The notes: generated by a model from the sequence alone, not told the origin. A stretch of 64,000 nt of DNA from Victivallaceae bacterium (GCA_024405735.1 JAKSOF010000007.1:42693-106692); one strand, 5' to 3'; positions 27,920 through 36,664 are shown, counted from the first letter of the stretch. Numbers and translations: made by a program.

Positions 27920-28662
27920 ATGATCTTTTGGAACTGATCCAGAAATCGCATAAATGCGTCGTCTTTACCGGAGCCGGAGTTTCGACGCTTTCCGGGATCC
28001 CCGATTTCCGCGGGACGGGCGGCGTCTACACGAAGCCGTGGCACGGCCTTGCCGTCGAGGAGATTTTGTCGATCGACTGTTTCCGCGTCCACCCCGAATA
28101 CTTTTATGAATGGGCGAAGCAGTTTGTCTATTGCTGTCAGGATTTCGAGCCCAGCGTCGTCCACCGGACGCTTGCGGCATTGGAAGAGCGCGGTTTGATC
28201 GATGCCGTTTATACGCAGAACATCGACTTGCTCCATACGAGAGCGGGGAGCAAAAAATGTTTTGAATTGCACGGTTCGCCCGCGCGACACCATTGCCTTG
28301 CGTGCGGCAACGAAGCCTCCTTTGCCGAAATTTCTCCCGTGGTGATGGCGGGAAAAGTCCCGCGATGCCCCTGCGGCGGCGTTTTCAAGCCCGACATCGT
28401 CTTTTACGGTGAAAGTCTTCCCGACGGCGTTTTTTCTCAGGGTGAATACGATTTTTCCACCGCTGATCTCGCCTTGGCGCTCGGAAGCAGTCTTACCGTT
28501 TATCCGGCGGCAATGCTCCCCGAAGAAGCGGTGCGCAACGGCGCGAAACTGGTCATCGTCAACGCCCAAAAGACGCATCTGGATCCCTTTGCTTACCGCA
28601 CTTATAACGATCTCGGGAGTGTTTTCCGCGAAATCGAAGAGGCGTTGCAGTCGGCGCGGTAA
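27916..28662 (+). CDS. cobB: NAD-dependent protein deacylase (sirtuin)
   Basis: A 248-residue sirtuin. NAD-binding motifs are GAGVS at residues 19-23 and GIPDFRG near 27-33; the TQNID motif is in VYTQNIDLLHTRAG; the catalytic His is in FELHGSP. Four cysteines for the structural zinc appear as HHCLACGN and RCPCGG. It removes acyl groups from lysines using NAD, making nicotinamide. No deacylase-specific residues were assigned, so deacetylase versus desuccinylase is open. It is last in the cinA operon and converges on the thioesterase gene, 18 bases away. Confidence 0.93.
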   Translation: MNDLLELIQKSHKCVVFTGAGVSTLSGIPDFRGTGGVYTKPWHGLAVEEILSIDCFRVHPEYFYEWAKQFVYCCQDFEPSVVHRTLAALEERGLIDAVYTQNIDLLHTRAGSKKCFELHGSPARHHCLACGNEASFAEISPVVMAGKVPRCPCGGVFKPDIVFYGESLPDGVFSQGEYDFSTADLALALGSSLTVYPAAMLPEEAVRNGAKLVIVNAQKTHLDPFAYRTYNDLGSVFREIEEALQSAR

Positions 28663-28680
28663 AGGGCAGGGGATTTCTTT

Positions 28681-29403
28681 CTAAAAACTCAGTTTCCCTG
28701 AAACACAGCGTTCGCGTTGCGCGTTGAAAATCGTAAAAAGCGCGCCGCCGGGAGATAACCGGATGCCGACGGTCAAAGTTTCCGGAGCGCGCATCGCGCG
28801 GTGATAGGCGATCTCAAACCCGCTGAAAGTCGCGATGATGCCGTGACTGCACAAAGCGTCCTGCGCGGCGGCGAGATATTCGGCATTGTTGAGATGCCCG
28901 TTGACATCCTCCATCGAGTGGCGGATGGGGACATCGTAGAAAAAATCGTAATTTTCCGGTACCGGAAGTTTTTCGGCGAAATCGAAATAAACGGGCAGAT
29001 CGGAATTGTCCGGCAGTTTTCCGGCGATGGTCAGGACGGATTGCGGACGCATCGATTTGCCGGAGAGCAATACCCAGCGGCTGGATCCGCTGAGCAGTAA
29101 ACTCCCCGTTTCATTTTGGATTTTGAACTCGCGGTTGGCAAAGAGTTTGCGCGTACCGGAGGGATAGGTCGTAACTTCGATTTTTTCACCGGGGACGGGG
29201 GCGCGGTGAAGCCGGACTTTGATCTGGGCGAGGACCCAGAGAAGATCGTTTTTTGCGAGGTCGTTCATTCCGACGCCGAGAATGGCGGCGTGATTCGCCG
29301 CGGCCTCCTGCAGAAAGTTGCTCCAGGCGTGGAGTTTGAAATTTCCCTCGCGGTCGAACTGACTGTAGCCGACCGCGTGATTTTCACACCATTTTTTCTG
29401 CAT
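28681..29403 (-). CDS. Acyl-ACP thioesterase
   Basis: A 240-residue double hot-dog protein of the plant FatA/FatB-like family, which releases free fatty acids from acyl carrier protein. The N-terminal hot dog opens with NHAVGYSQFDREGNFKLHAWSNFLQEAAANHA. The second hot dog has the active-site region HSMEDVNGHLNNAEYL, giving the conserved Asn-x-His pattern. Bacterial members occur in anaerobes. It is the last gene of the nadC-ruvA operon, and its start overlaps the phosphatase stop as ATGA. Confidence 0.88.
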   Translation of the reverse strand: MQKKWCENHAVGYSQFDREGNFKLHAWSNFLQEAAANHAAILGVGMNDLAKNDLLWVLAQIKVRLHRAPVPGEKIEVTTYPSGTRKLFANREFKIQNETGSLLLSGSSRWVLLSGKSMRPQSVLTIAGKLPDNSDLPVYFDFAEKLPVPENYDFFYDVPIRHSMEDVNGHLNNAEYLAAAQDALCSHGIIATFSGFEIAYHRAMRAPETLTVGIRLSPGGALFTIFNAQRERCVSGKLSF

Positions 29404-29846
29404 CAGAGTCTCCCTTTGACAAAGGCGACGACGCCGTCGAGCGACGGTTTCATCACCGCGAAAATTTTATCGTAACTTGCCTGATCTCCGCCGTAAGGAT
29501 CGGGAATGTCGTAGTTGCCGCCGGAAAATTCCGAAAGCAGTCGTATGGAAGTTTCCTTTTGGGGGGCGATTTGCAAAAGCCGCGCGCGGTGCGCTTCGCT
29601 GACGGCGATGATGAGGTCGCTTTGGAAAAGCATTTCCGGCGTCACAACCCTGCTGCGGAAAGCCGAGGCGTCGATCCCGTATCCGGCGAGGATATGGCAG
29701 GAGGCGGCGGAAATGGGACTTCCGCCCCACGTCGCCAATCCCGCGCTTGCGACTTCGACCGGAAGTCCCGCCAGCTGATGCGCGACATAAAGTTCCGCCA
29801 GCGGACTGCGGCAGGTGTTTCCGGTACAGATGAATAAAATTTTCAT
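29403..29846 (-). CDS. Low-molecular-weight protein phosphatase, YwlE-like
   Basis: Starting at 29846 gives 147 residues; a longer ORF upstream lies inside ruvA. The P-loop is CTGNTCRS with Cys7 and Arg13, and the general acid is in DPYGGD. A Thr two residues before the second Asn-like position (CTGNTCRSP) is the feature linked in YwlE to phosphoarginine specificity, whereas tyrosine phosphatases usually have CxGNICRS. So it may be a protein-arginine phosphatase rather than a tyrosine phosphatase. No McsB arginine kinase is in the window. ATGA overlaps join it to ruvA and to the thioesterase gene. Confidence 0.85.
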   Translation of the reverse strand: MKILFICTGNTCRSPLAELYVAHQLAGLPVEVASAGLATWGGSPISAASCHILAGYGIDASAFRSRVVTPEMLFQSDLIIAVSEAHRARLLQIAPQKETSIRLLSEFSGGNYDIPDPYGGDQASYDKIFAVMKPSLDGVVAFVKGRL

Positions 29847-30436
29847 CGGTTGAGTTTCAAAAGTGCCTGCCGGAGCAGATTTTCGCTGGTTTGCTCTTCG
29901 GCGGGGAGTTTCGCGCAAAGTTCTTTCAGAACGTCGTTGATCGCCGCGCGTTTGAAGCCCAATTGCTCCAGCGCGAGCGCGGCGTCGGCGCTTCCCGGCG
30001 CCGCGGCGACGGCGGCCTGATCGACGCTGAAGTAATCGCCGAGTTTGTCCTTAAGTTCAAGCACCATGCGCTCGGCGGTGCGTTTCCCGATGCCGCTGAT
30101 GCGTGAAAGAGCGCGCACATCTCCGGCAAGGATGGCGGCGTTGAAGTTGTCGACCGGCATCGCGCTCAGGACGTTGAGCGCGAGTTTGCCGCCGATACCG
30201 GAAACGCCGAGGAGCAGACGGAAAAGTTTGCGTTCCGCATTTTCCGCAAAGCCGAAAAGGGTGATCGCATCTTCTCTGACCTGGGTGTGGATAAAAAGTT
30301 CCGTCTTTTCCCCCGGATGCGGCAGTTTGTCGAATGTCGAGAGCGGTATCGCCACGTCGTAACCGACTCCGCCGCAATCAATGACGCAACTGGTGAAGTC
30401 GCTTTCCAGCAGAGTACCGCGCAAACGGGAAATCAT
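29843..30436 (-). CDS. ruvA: Holliday junction branch migration protein RuvA
   Basis: A 197-residue RuvA: the junction-binding tetramer that loads RuvB. It has the OB-like N-terminal domain (MISRLRGTLLES, VGYDVAIPLST), two helix-hairpin-helix motifs (LLGVSGIGGKLALNVL and LSRISGIGKRTAERMVLELKDKL) and the C-terminal three-helix domain (ALEQLGFKRAAINDVL). Length is typical. ruvB and ruvC are not in the window. The start overlaps the nadC stop. Confidence 0.96.
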   Translation of the reverse strand: MISRLRGTLLESDFTSCVIDCGGVGYDVAIPLSTFDKLPHPGEKTELFIHTQVREDAITLFGFAENAERKLFRLLLGVSGIGGKLALNVLSAMPVDNFNAAILAGDVRALSRISGIGKRTAERMVLELKDKLGDYFSVDQAAVAAAPGSADAALALEQLGFKRAAINDVLKELCAKLPAEEQTSENLLRQALLKLNR

Positions 30437-31323
30437 TTCGCCACCTCGACGTCAAGAGAAATGTCCGCCGCCTTCACCGAATGGGTCAAAGCGCCTGCGG
30501 AAACGTAAGTTACGCCGATTTTGCCGATCGCGGGAAGCCTTTCCAAAGTGATGCCGCCGCTTGCTTCGGTTTCCGCGCGTCCGGCGATCAGTTTGACCGC
30601 TTTTTGCATCATTTCGTCGCTCATATTGTCGAGCATGATGCAGTCGGCTTTTGCTTTGAGCGCGGCTTCGACTTCCTCCAGACGGTCGGCTTCGACTTCG
30701 ACGGCAAGCTCCGGGTACTTCGCACGGGCGCGCTCGACCGCGTGGACGATCCCGTCGGTGTCGCCGAGCAGGGCGAGTTCGCGGTGATTGTCCTTGATCA
30801 TCACCATATCAAAAAGCCCGATGCGGTGATTGACCGCGCCGCCGACGGCGACAGCGTATTTTTCCAAATTGCGGTAGCCGGGAGTCGTTTTGCGGGTGTC
30901 GAGGATGACGCAATCGGTGCCGCGCAAGGCTTCGGCGTAACGGTGCGCCGTCGACGCGACGCCGCAAAGACGCTGCAAAAAGTTGAGCGCGGTGCGTTCC
31001 GCCGTCAGGATCGACTGCGCGGGGCCCGTCATTTCGGCGAGGAGATCGCCTTTCTGACAGAGGTCGCCCTCTTTTTTGAGGGCGGTAAAGTCGATTTCAG
31101 GGTCGACGATCTCAAACACCCGTTTCGCAACGTCAAGACCGGCGAGGATCATATCGCTTTCCTTGCAGCGCAATACGGCGCGGCAGAGGGTCTCTTGCGG
31201 AATGACCGCCAAGGTCGTGGTATCGCCGTCGAGGTCGAGGTCTTCGCTCAAGGCGAGTTCGATCAGGTGGTCGGCGCGCCCCCAGTCGATCGGCGGAATC
31301 GTGGCGGGATGAAGTTTGCCCAT
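30433..31323 (-). CDS. nadC: Nicotinate-nucleotide pyrophosphorylase (carboxylating)
   Basis: A 296-residue quinolinate phosphoribosyltransferase that makes nicotinate mononucleotide in de novo NAD synthesis. Signatures include LSEDLDLDGDTTT, ERTALNFLQRLCGVAS, DTRKTTPGYRNLEKYAVAVGGAVNHR and DNMS near the C-terminus. ATG at 31323 is chosen because AAGGA stands before it; a TTG two codons upstream is possible. It heads a four-gene operon with ruvA, the phosphatase and the thioesterase. Confidence 0.95.
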   Translation of the reverse strand: MGKLHPATIPPIDWGRADHLIELALSEDLDLDGDTTTLAVIPQETLCRAVLRCKESDMILAGLDVAKRVFEIVDPEIDFTALKKEGDLCQKGDLLAEMTGPAQSILTAERTALNFLQRLCGVASTAHRYAEALRGTDCVILDTRKTTPGYRNLEKYAVAVGGAVNHRIGLFDMVMIKDNHRELALLGDTDGIVHAVERARAKYPELAVEVEADRLEEVEAALKAKADCIMLDNMSDEMMQKAVKLIAGRAETEASGGITLERLPAIGKIGVTYVSAGALTHSVKAADISLDVEVAK

Positions 31324-31377
31324 CGTCAAAATCCTTTTTTTGCAGATTTTATTTTTTTTGTCGCTTCGTTACGATAT

Positions 31378-31406
31378 AAGATAACACACAGGCGCGCGCT
31401 CTGCAA
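31378..31406 (-). promoter_or_regulatory. Promoter of the nadC operon
   Basis: On the minus strand: TTGCAG (31406-31401), a 17-base spacer and TATCTT (31383-31378). The stretch 31407-31488 between this and the divergent promoter is AT-rich, and I see no gene in it. Confidence 0.65.
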
Positions 31407-31488
31407 GAAAAAATCCGTTTTTTCCGTACGCTTTTTGCCCGCGAAAATAAAAAAGAGAAAAAAACTGCAATAAAACCGTCAAATCCCC

Positions 31489-31516
31489 TTTACTTATCGG
31501 CAAATGGTGTTATATT
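31489..31516 (+). promoter_or_regulatory. Promoter of the cyclo-ligase leader and rny
   Basis: TTTACT at 31489-31494, a 16-base spacer and TATATT at 31511-31516. Transcription from here would begin near 31523 and give a leader of more than 220 bases before the next gene. Confidence 0.55.
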
Positions 31517-31522
31517 TGTTTC

Positions 31523-31748
31523 AGAGCAAGCGTATTTTCGCTTTTTCAATATATTTTGACAGGAGTGAGCCGTTTCGGGAAGGACGGAGCACTGCGCAGG
31601 AAAAGGGTTTTTCACCGGATCTTTCCGGGGGGATGATGAAAATAAAAGTCACGGGCAAAGTGTGGCTTGAAAAAAGCGTCATCTCAAACGGGAATGACGG
31701 TAAATCCTTGGATTGCACATCGTTCCGCGATTTCTGGCGATGTCGGTG
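31523..31748 (+). ncRNA. Structured leader or small RNA upstream of 5-FTHF cyclo-ligase
   Basis: About 225 bases with no convincing gene. It is dense in inverted repeats: AAGCG/CGCTT at 31528-31543; GTGAGCCGT (31565-31573) with ACGGAGCAC (31584-31592), interrupted by two adjacent G-A mismatches; CCGGA/TCCGG near 31615-31628; CGTCAT/ATGACG near 31678-31699. CGCTTTTTCAA (31539-31549) can also pair with TTGAAAAAAGCG (31667-31678), closing a 140-base domain. 6S RNA lies upstream of this same gene in proteobacteria, but I do not see a clear 6S shape. It could be a 5' leader or a separate RNA. Confidence 0.4.
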
Positions 31749-32348
31749 ATGATGGATGCGCCGGAGTTGAAAAAATGTTTGCGCCGCGATTTTGCGGCGA
31801 AGCGCCGCGCCTTGAGCGCGGAATATCGACTGGAAGCCGACCGTAAAATCGTCAGCCGTATCGAATCCCTGCCGGAGTATCGTGCCGCCAAAATCGTCGG
31901 TTCGTTTGTCGCCTTCGGCGCGGAACCCGATCTCTCGGCACTTGCCGGCAAGCGTCTTTTCCTGCCGCGTTTTGACCAAAGCAAAAACGAATACTCGATG
32001 GTGGAAATCCGCAATATCGGGCGCGATCTCTTGCCGGGGCGTTACGGCATCCCGGAACCCGATCCCTCGCTTTGCGAAGCAACACTGCAGGAATACCGGG
32101 AAATGTTCTTTCTCGTGCCTGCCGTCGCCTGCGACCGGAAAGGCATCCGGCTCGGGCGCGGTTGCGGTTATTACGACCGCTTGTTGCACAATGCCACCAA
32201 TACGACGGCGGTCGTCTATTCCTGCCAGCTGGCGGGATTTGATTTGCCGTCCGAGGCGTGGGACCGCCCGATGATGCGGGTGGTCACGGAAAATGAAACC
32301 GTAGTGATAACGCCGGAAATGATCCGGCAGAGTGAGAGGAAAAAATGA
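31749..32348 (+). CDS. 5-formyltetrahydrofolate cyclo-ligase
   Basis: About 199 residues, an ATP-dependent enzyme that turns 5-formyl-THF into 5,10-methenyl-THF. Typical features are the basic N-terminal helix (ELKKCLRRDFAAKRRAL), VGSFVAFGAEPDL, the folate-binding LLPGRYGIPEP and the ATP-binding end LGRGCGYYDRLL. The start is uncertain: ATGs at 31749 and 31752 fit the family length best, and no strong ribosome site is visible. The end overlaps rny as ATGA. Confidence 0.88.
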   Translation: MMDAPELKKCLRRDFAAKRRALSAEYRLEADRKIVSRIESLPEYRAAKIVGSFVAFGAEPDLSALAGKRLFLPRFDQSKNEYSMVEIRNIGRDLLPGRYGIPEPDPSLCEATLQEYREMFFLVPAVACDRKGIRLGRGCGYYDRLLHNATNTTAVVYSCQLAGFDLPSEAWDRPMMRVVTENETVVITPEMIRQSERKK

Positions 32349-33910
32349 ACCAGACCATTCTTTACGTTGCGGTCGGTCTGGTGACCGGTGTCGTCGGCAT
32401 CATCGCCGGCGCCGTCATCACCAACGTCGTCCGCAAACTGCAAAAGGATTCGGCGAACAGCGACGCCGACAAAATCCGTCGCGACGCCGAGCGTGACGCC
32501 GAGCATATCTTGCGCGACGCCCGCGTTTCCGCCAAGAGCGAAACGATCAAAATGCGCGAGGATTGCGAAAATGAATTGCGCGACCGCCGCCGCGAGCAGT
32601 CCAATACGGAAAAACGGCTCGCCCAGCGTGAAGAAGCGCTCGACCGCCGCACCAATGCGGTCGACGAAAAGCTCGCCAATCTGGACCGGCAGGAAGCGCA
32701 ACTTACCGAATTGCGCGAACGTCTGAAAAACCGCGAGCAGGAGCTTGCCGCCGAGATCTCCAAGCAGATCGGCGAGCTGGAGCGCATCAGCGGTTACACC
32801 CGCGAAGAAGCGCAGACGATCATCCTCGACAAATTGCGCGACGAGATCCGCAACGAATCCGGCTTGCTGGTGCGTACCGAACTCGAGGAAGCCAAAGCCC
32901 GTTGCGAGCAGGAAGCCAAGCGCATTCTCACTTATGCAATCCAGCGTTATGCGTCGGATTGCACCTACGAGCGCACGACGGCGACGATCCCGTTGCCCAA
33001 CGACGAATTGAAAGGCCGCATCATCGGGCGCGAGGGGCGCAATATCCGCGCCATCGAGGCGGCGACCGGCGTCAGCATTCTGATCGACGATACGCCGGAA
33101 GCGGTCGTCATCAGCTGTTTCGATCCCATCCGCAAGGAAGTCGCCCGCCAGTTGATGGAAAAACTCATTACCGACGGACGGATCCATCCGACCCGCATTG
33201 AGGAACTCGCCGCCAAGATCTCCAAGGAATTGGACGAGGAACTCTTTCAGGTCGGCGAAGCCGCCGTCCTCGAGGCGGGCATCCCCGGAGTTCCCGCGCC
33301 CGTGATGAAAATGCTCGGCAGATTGAAGTACCGCTACAGCTTTTCGCAGAACGTGTTGAAACATTCGCTGGAAACCGCCTACTTCATGGGAATGATCGCC
33401 GCCGAACTCGGTCTGGATGAAAAGAAAGCCAAGCGCATCGGTCTTTTCCACGATCTCGGCAAGGCGATGGACCACGAGATCGAGGGACCGCACGCGCAGA
33501 TCGGCGCGGATTTCCTGCGCAAGCACAACGAGGCGAAAGACGTCATCCACGCCGTCGCCGCGCACCACGGGGAAATGGAGCCGGAAACGCTTTACGACAT
33601 TCTCGTGATGACCTGCGACACCTTGAGCGCGTCGCGTCCCGGCGCCCGCAGTGAAACGACGGAACTCTATCTCAAGCGTCTGGAGCAGTTGGAAACGATC
33701 GCCAAGGATTTCCCCGGCGTCGAATCCTGTTTCGCATTGCAGGCGGGGCGCGAAGTCCGCGTCGTCGTGACGCCGGAAAAGATCAACGAAGGCGAAGCGC
33801 AGATGCTCGCCAAGGATATTTGCGAACGTATCGAAAAGGAAATGACCTATCCCGGTCAGATCAAAGTGACGATCATCCGCGAGACCCGTTCGGTCGAATA
33901 CGCCAAGTAA
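32345..33910 (+). CDS. rny: Ribonuclease Y
   Basis: A 521-residue membrane-anchored endoribonuclease for mRNA decay. One N-terminal transmembrane helix (about 5-25) is followed by a long charged coiled coil (about 30-200), a KH domain (LKGRIIGREGRNIRAIEAATG) and the HD domain (VLKHSLETAYFMG, LFHDLGKAMDHE). The family length of about 520 is matched. It is coupled to the cyclo-ligase and followed by a strong terminator. Confidence 0.96.
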   Translation: MNQTILYVAVGLVTGVVGIIAGAVITNVVRKLQKDSANSDADKIRRDAERDAEHILRDARVSAKSETIKMREDCENELRDRRREQSNTEKRLAQREEALDRRTNAVDEKLANLDRQEAQLTELRERLKNREQELAAEISKQIGELERISGYTREEAQTIILDKLRDEIRNESGLLVRTELEEAKARCEQEAKRILTYAIQRYASDCTYERTTATIPLPNDELKGRIIGREGRNIRAIEAATGVSILIDDTPEAVVISCFDPIRKEVARQLMEKLITDGRIHPTRIEELAAKISKELDEELFQVGEAAVLEAGIPGVPAPVMKMLGRLKYRYSFSQNVLKHSLETAYFMGMIAAELGLDEKKAKRIGLFHDLGKAMDHEIEGPHAQIGADFLRKHNEAKDVIHAVAAHHGEMEPETLYDILVMTCDTLSASRPGARSETTELYLKRLEQLETIAKDFPGVESCFALQAGREVRVVVTPEKINEGEAQMLAKDICERIEKEMTYPGQIKVTIIRETRSVEYAK

Positions 33911-33929
33911 ACGCAACTTTACCTTGGAG

Positions 33930-33968
33930 CGCGCACCGGGCGGATCCCGCCTGGGTGCGCGTTTTGTT
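33930..33968 (+). terminator. Intrinsic terminator after rny
   Basis: Stem CGCGCACC with GGTGCGCG, extended by GGCGG/CCGCC around an ATC loop, followed by TTTTGTTT. It overlaps an in-frame upstream extension of the next gene, which therefore should start at 33996. Confidence 0.85.
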
Positions 33969-33995
33969 TCCGGTATGCGTTGCAGAAAGGATAAT

Positions 33996-35369
33996 ATGAG
34001 TGAAATTTCAAAGCGGCTGGATCGCCTGAAAGAACTTGCCGACGACCGGGTATTCCCGGATGTCAAGGCGCGGCGCGCCGTCTTGCGGTGTTTCCGCGCG
34101 GCGTTGATTTCCCATCGCGACGCGATCATCGAAGCGTTGCAAAGCGATTTAAACAAGTGTCCCTTTGAAACGCTTTCGGGGGAACTTCTCGGGGTGCTCG
34201 GCATCCTCGGATTTCTGGAGAAAAAACTGCCGAAGCTTGCCGCGCCGCGCCGCCGTAAAGTTTCGCCGATCAATTTCCCCGCTTCCGGCTGTCTGCTGCC
34301 GGAGCCTTACGGAGCGGTGCTCGTCGTTTCGACGTGGAACTATCCGTTGTCGCTCGCGCTCGAACCTCTGCTCGGAGCGTATGCCGCGGGAAACCGCGTC
34401 GTGGTGAAACTCCCGGCGCGCGCCCGCCGGACGACGGCGCTTTTGCGCTGGCTGATCGAAAAGACTTTCCCGTTGGATGAAGTCGTCGTCGTCAGCGATG
34501 AAATGCACTTAAAGGAGTTGCTGGAGCGTCCGTTCGACTATATTTTTCTCACCGGCAGCGCGACGGCGGGGAAACTTGCGTTGCGCGCCGCCGCCGAACA
34601 TTTCACTCCGGTCACATTGGAACTCGGCGGCAAATCGCCCTGCATTGTCGATCACACCGCCGATTTGAAGCGTGCCGCGCTTAAGATCGCGTGGGGCAAA
34701 TTTTCCAATGCGGGACAGACTTGCGTCGCCCCCGATTATCTTCTGGTCGAGGAGAGCGTGTGCGGAGAATTGGTCCGTCAACTCGGCATTGCCATCCGTC
34801 AAATGTATGGTGAAAATCCGCTGAAAAGTCCCGATTGCGGCTCGATCATCGACGCTTCGGGATATGAAAGATTAAGCAAAATGCTTTCGCACGGCAGACT
34901 GCTTTACGGCGGGGAAAAGGATCCCGCTTCGTTGCGGATCGCGCCGACGGTCATCGATCAGCTTGATGCCGCAGATCCGCTTTTGAAAGAGGAGATTTTC
35001 GGACCCTTGCTTCCTGTCATCACGTTTGAAAACGAGGAAGAACTTGTCGCGCGTCTGCCGAAACTTCCGAAGCCTCTGGCGCTTTATTATTTCGGCAATG
35101 ACAAAAGGAAAATGAAATTTCTCCGGGAATCGACTTCGTCCGGCGCATTGGTTTTCAACGACGTCGTCACGCATTTCCTCAACTTCCATCTGCCTTTCGG
35201 CGGCGTCGGCGCAAGCGGCATGGGGTGTTATCACGGTCGTCAGACATTTGAAACTTTCACCCACTTGAAACCGGTGATGAAACAGAGCCGTTTCTGGGAT
35301 TTTTCCTTCCGCTATCCGCCGTACGGAAAGTTGCGGATGAAGTTGATGAAATTTCTGACGAAATTTTAG
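33996..35369 (+). CDS. Aldehyde dehydrogenase (class 3-like)
   Basis: A 457-residue NAD(P)-dependent aldehyde dehydrogenase oxidising aldehydes to acids. The general base is Glu209 in TLELGGKSP and the nucleophile Cys243 in NAGQTCVAPDY. The short length and the LDRLKELADD...RRAVLRCFRAAL start fit the ALDH3/fatty aldehyde branch. AGAAAGG precedes the ATG. The stop codon TAG merges into the left end of repeat copy B. The substrate is unknown; long-chain or sugar-derived aldehydes are possible. Confidence 0.9.
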   Translation: MSEISKRLDRLKELADDRVFPDVKARRAVLRCFRAALISHRDAIIEALQSDLNKCPFETLSGELLGVLGILGFLEKKLPKLAAPRRRKVSPINFPASGCLLPEPYGAVLVVSTWNYPLSLALEPLLGAYAAGNRVVVKLPARARRTTALLRWLIEKTFPLDEVVVVSDEMHLKELLERPFDYIFLTGSATAGKLALRAAAEHFTPVTLELGGKSPCIVDHTADLKRAALKIAWGKFSNAGQTCVAPDYLLVEESVCGELVRQLGIAIRQMYGENPLKSPDCGSIIDASGYERLSKMLSHGRLLYGGEKDPASLRIAPTVIDQLDAADPLLKEEIFGPLLPVITFENEEELVARLPKLPKPLALYYFGNDKRKMKFLRESTSSGALVFNDVVTHFLNFHLPFGGVGASGMGCYHGRQTFETFTHLKPVMKQSRFWDFSFRYPPYGKLRMKLMKFLTKF

Positions 35370-35583
35370 TTTTAAGTTTAAAGTTTTTAGTTTACAGTGC
35401 TTGGTCGGGGGCTCTGCCCCCGTACCCCTGAATGCGCAAACGCATCCCCCTTCGCCAAGGCTACAGCGGGACAAGTCGCGTTTGCTTAAAAAAGCAATCG
35501 GTAAAATGCTACTATCGCGGCTCGCCGCGAAATTTACGGGGCGATGGGAGTCTTGAGAGTTGTGGGAATTGCGGGATTTTTGA
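35365..35583 (+). repeat. Modular palindromic repeat, copy B (left half only)
   Basis: It starts at the stop codon of the aldehyde dehydrogenase with the terminal sequence TTTTTAGTTTACAGTGCTTGG, then CGGGGGCTCTGCCCCCG, GCGCAAACGC, the CTTCGCCAAGGCTAC module and CGCGAAATTTACGGGGCGAT. The order matches the left half of copy D closely up to about 35583. The matching right half lies at 36738-36795, beyond the glycosyltransferase gene. The rest of 35584-35676 has no gene except the terminator below. Confidence 0.8.
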
Positions 35584-35607
35584 CCAACAACGCAGTAGAT
35601 GTAACTT

Positions 35608-35632
35608 GAAGTGGGGGCACTTCCCTTTTTTG
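35608..35632 (+). terminator. Intrinsic terminator after copy B
   Basis: GAAGTG, a four-G loop, CACTTC, then CC and a run of seven T. It would end transcripts of the aldehyde dehydrogenase and protect the convergent glycosyltransferase gene. Confidence 0.65.
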
Positions 35633-35676
35633 CGTGGTGCGGGGTGTGAGATCGGCAAAACGACAGCAGGCGTTCT

Positions 35677-36528
35677 TTATTGCTGATCGCCCTGTTGTGT
35701 GTCTCCGCGATTGTAAGTTTCTATTTTTTTCATATAGCGGCGCCGCGCTTTCATAATGAAATTCACAATGCACGCCGGAAGCAAAATCTTCAAGTAAAAA
35801 ACGGAACCGGCCCGAACGAAAATATACATTTTGCGAAAAAGCCAAAAGTGGGATTTATCCCAACTGAGAAACTTTGCTCTTTCCAGCGCGATTTGTAACG
35901 GCGACGTAGCGGATAATCCCTCTGAGACATCGTATTTTGAGATAATCAATTTATGGTGAACAAAGGGAATATGTAAATTCCGGAGCGTGTAGTAAAGATA
36001 GAAGTCTGCAATAATGCGATAGGATAAGTCAAAGGGGTATTTCAGCAGCAAAATCCGTTTGGTAAATGCCGATTGATGAATAAAGGGCATTACAGGATTG
36101 TGATTGTTGAGTTCGTCATCACATTGCACGACATCTCCCCATTGATAGTGCATTAATGTGTCTCCGTAAAAAACACCGACGTCGTCAGGCAGATTGTGCA
36201 ATAAATCCTTTGCTCGAGAGATGATATCGGGCGAAAAGAAGACATCGCCAGCATTCATAAAAATGATCCAATCCCCTGATGCAAGTTTAACACCTTCATT
36301 CATGGCGTCATAAATTCCGCGATCTCTTTGAGAGCGCCAACAGAATGCTCTGCTGATCGATTTTTGAGCGACGTTCTGAAGAAACCCCACCGTTCCGTCC
36401 GTACTGCCGCCGTCAACAATAATGTATTCCCAATCCGACGCATCTTGTGCCAAAACAGACTCCGCCGTTATTTTTAATTTTGTCAATGCATTATAGCAAA
36501 CGGTGATGACGGAAATTATCGGTCTCAT
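35677..36528 (-). CDS. Family 2 glycosyltransferase
   Basis: A 283-residue GT2 enzyme with the usual start MRPIISVITVCYNAL, then YIIVDGGSTDGT and NEGVKLASGDWIIFMNAGD (the DxD-like region). It resembles WcaA-type sugar transferases for surface polysaccharide. The start at 36528 is supported by GGAG five bases before it; the ORF runs open upstream to 36723 without a ribosome site. The DNA is visibly more AT-rich than its neighbours. It has no related gene beside it and is bracketed by pieces of the repeat family, suggesting transfer as cargo. Confidence 0.85.
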   Translation of the reverse strand: MRPIISVITVCYNALTKLKITAESVLAQDASDWEYIIVDGGSTDGTVGFLQNVAQKSISRAFCWRSQRDRGIYDAMNEGVKLASGDWIIFMNAGDVFFSPDIISRAKDLLHNLPDDVGVFYGDTLMHYQWGDVVQCDDELNNHNPVMPFIHQSAFTKRILLLKYPFDLSYRIIADFYLYYTLRNLHIPFVHHKLIISKYDVSEGLSATSPLQIALERAKFLSWDKSHFWLFRKMYIFVRAGSVFYLKILLPACIVNFIMKARRRYMKKIETYNRGDTQQGDQQ

Positions 36529-36636
36529 TTTTACTCCATTTTGTGACAGCGCAGAGGAGATGCCGGATCGTTGGGGGAAGATGACATTGGCGTTATTATT
36601 ATCGGAAACACCGGATTTTTTATCTACCATAATATT

Positions 36637-36664
36637 AACATAGCATCTCTTGATAACTTTGCAA
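36637..36664 (-). promoter_or_regulatory. Promoter of the glycosyltransferase gene
   Basis: On the minus strand: TTGCAA (36664-36659), a 16-base spacer and TATGTT (36642-36637). The resulting leader is about 100 bases, so the gene travels with its own promoter. Confidence 0.5.

Noticed and set aside
31504..31749. An 81-codon frame in the leader before the cyclo-ligase
   Set aside because: No family resemblance, no ribosome site, and the region is full of inverted repeats, which is better explained by RNA structure.
33924..33995. An upstream extension of the aldehyde dehydrogenase
   Set aside because: It lies within the rny terminator; AGAAAGG before 33996 marks the true start.
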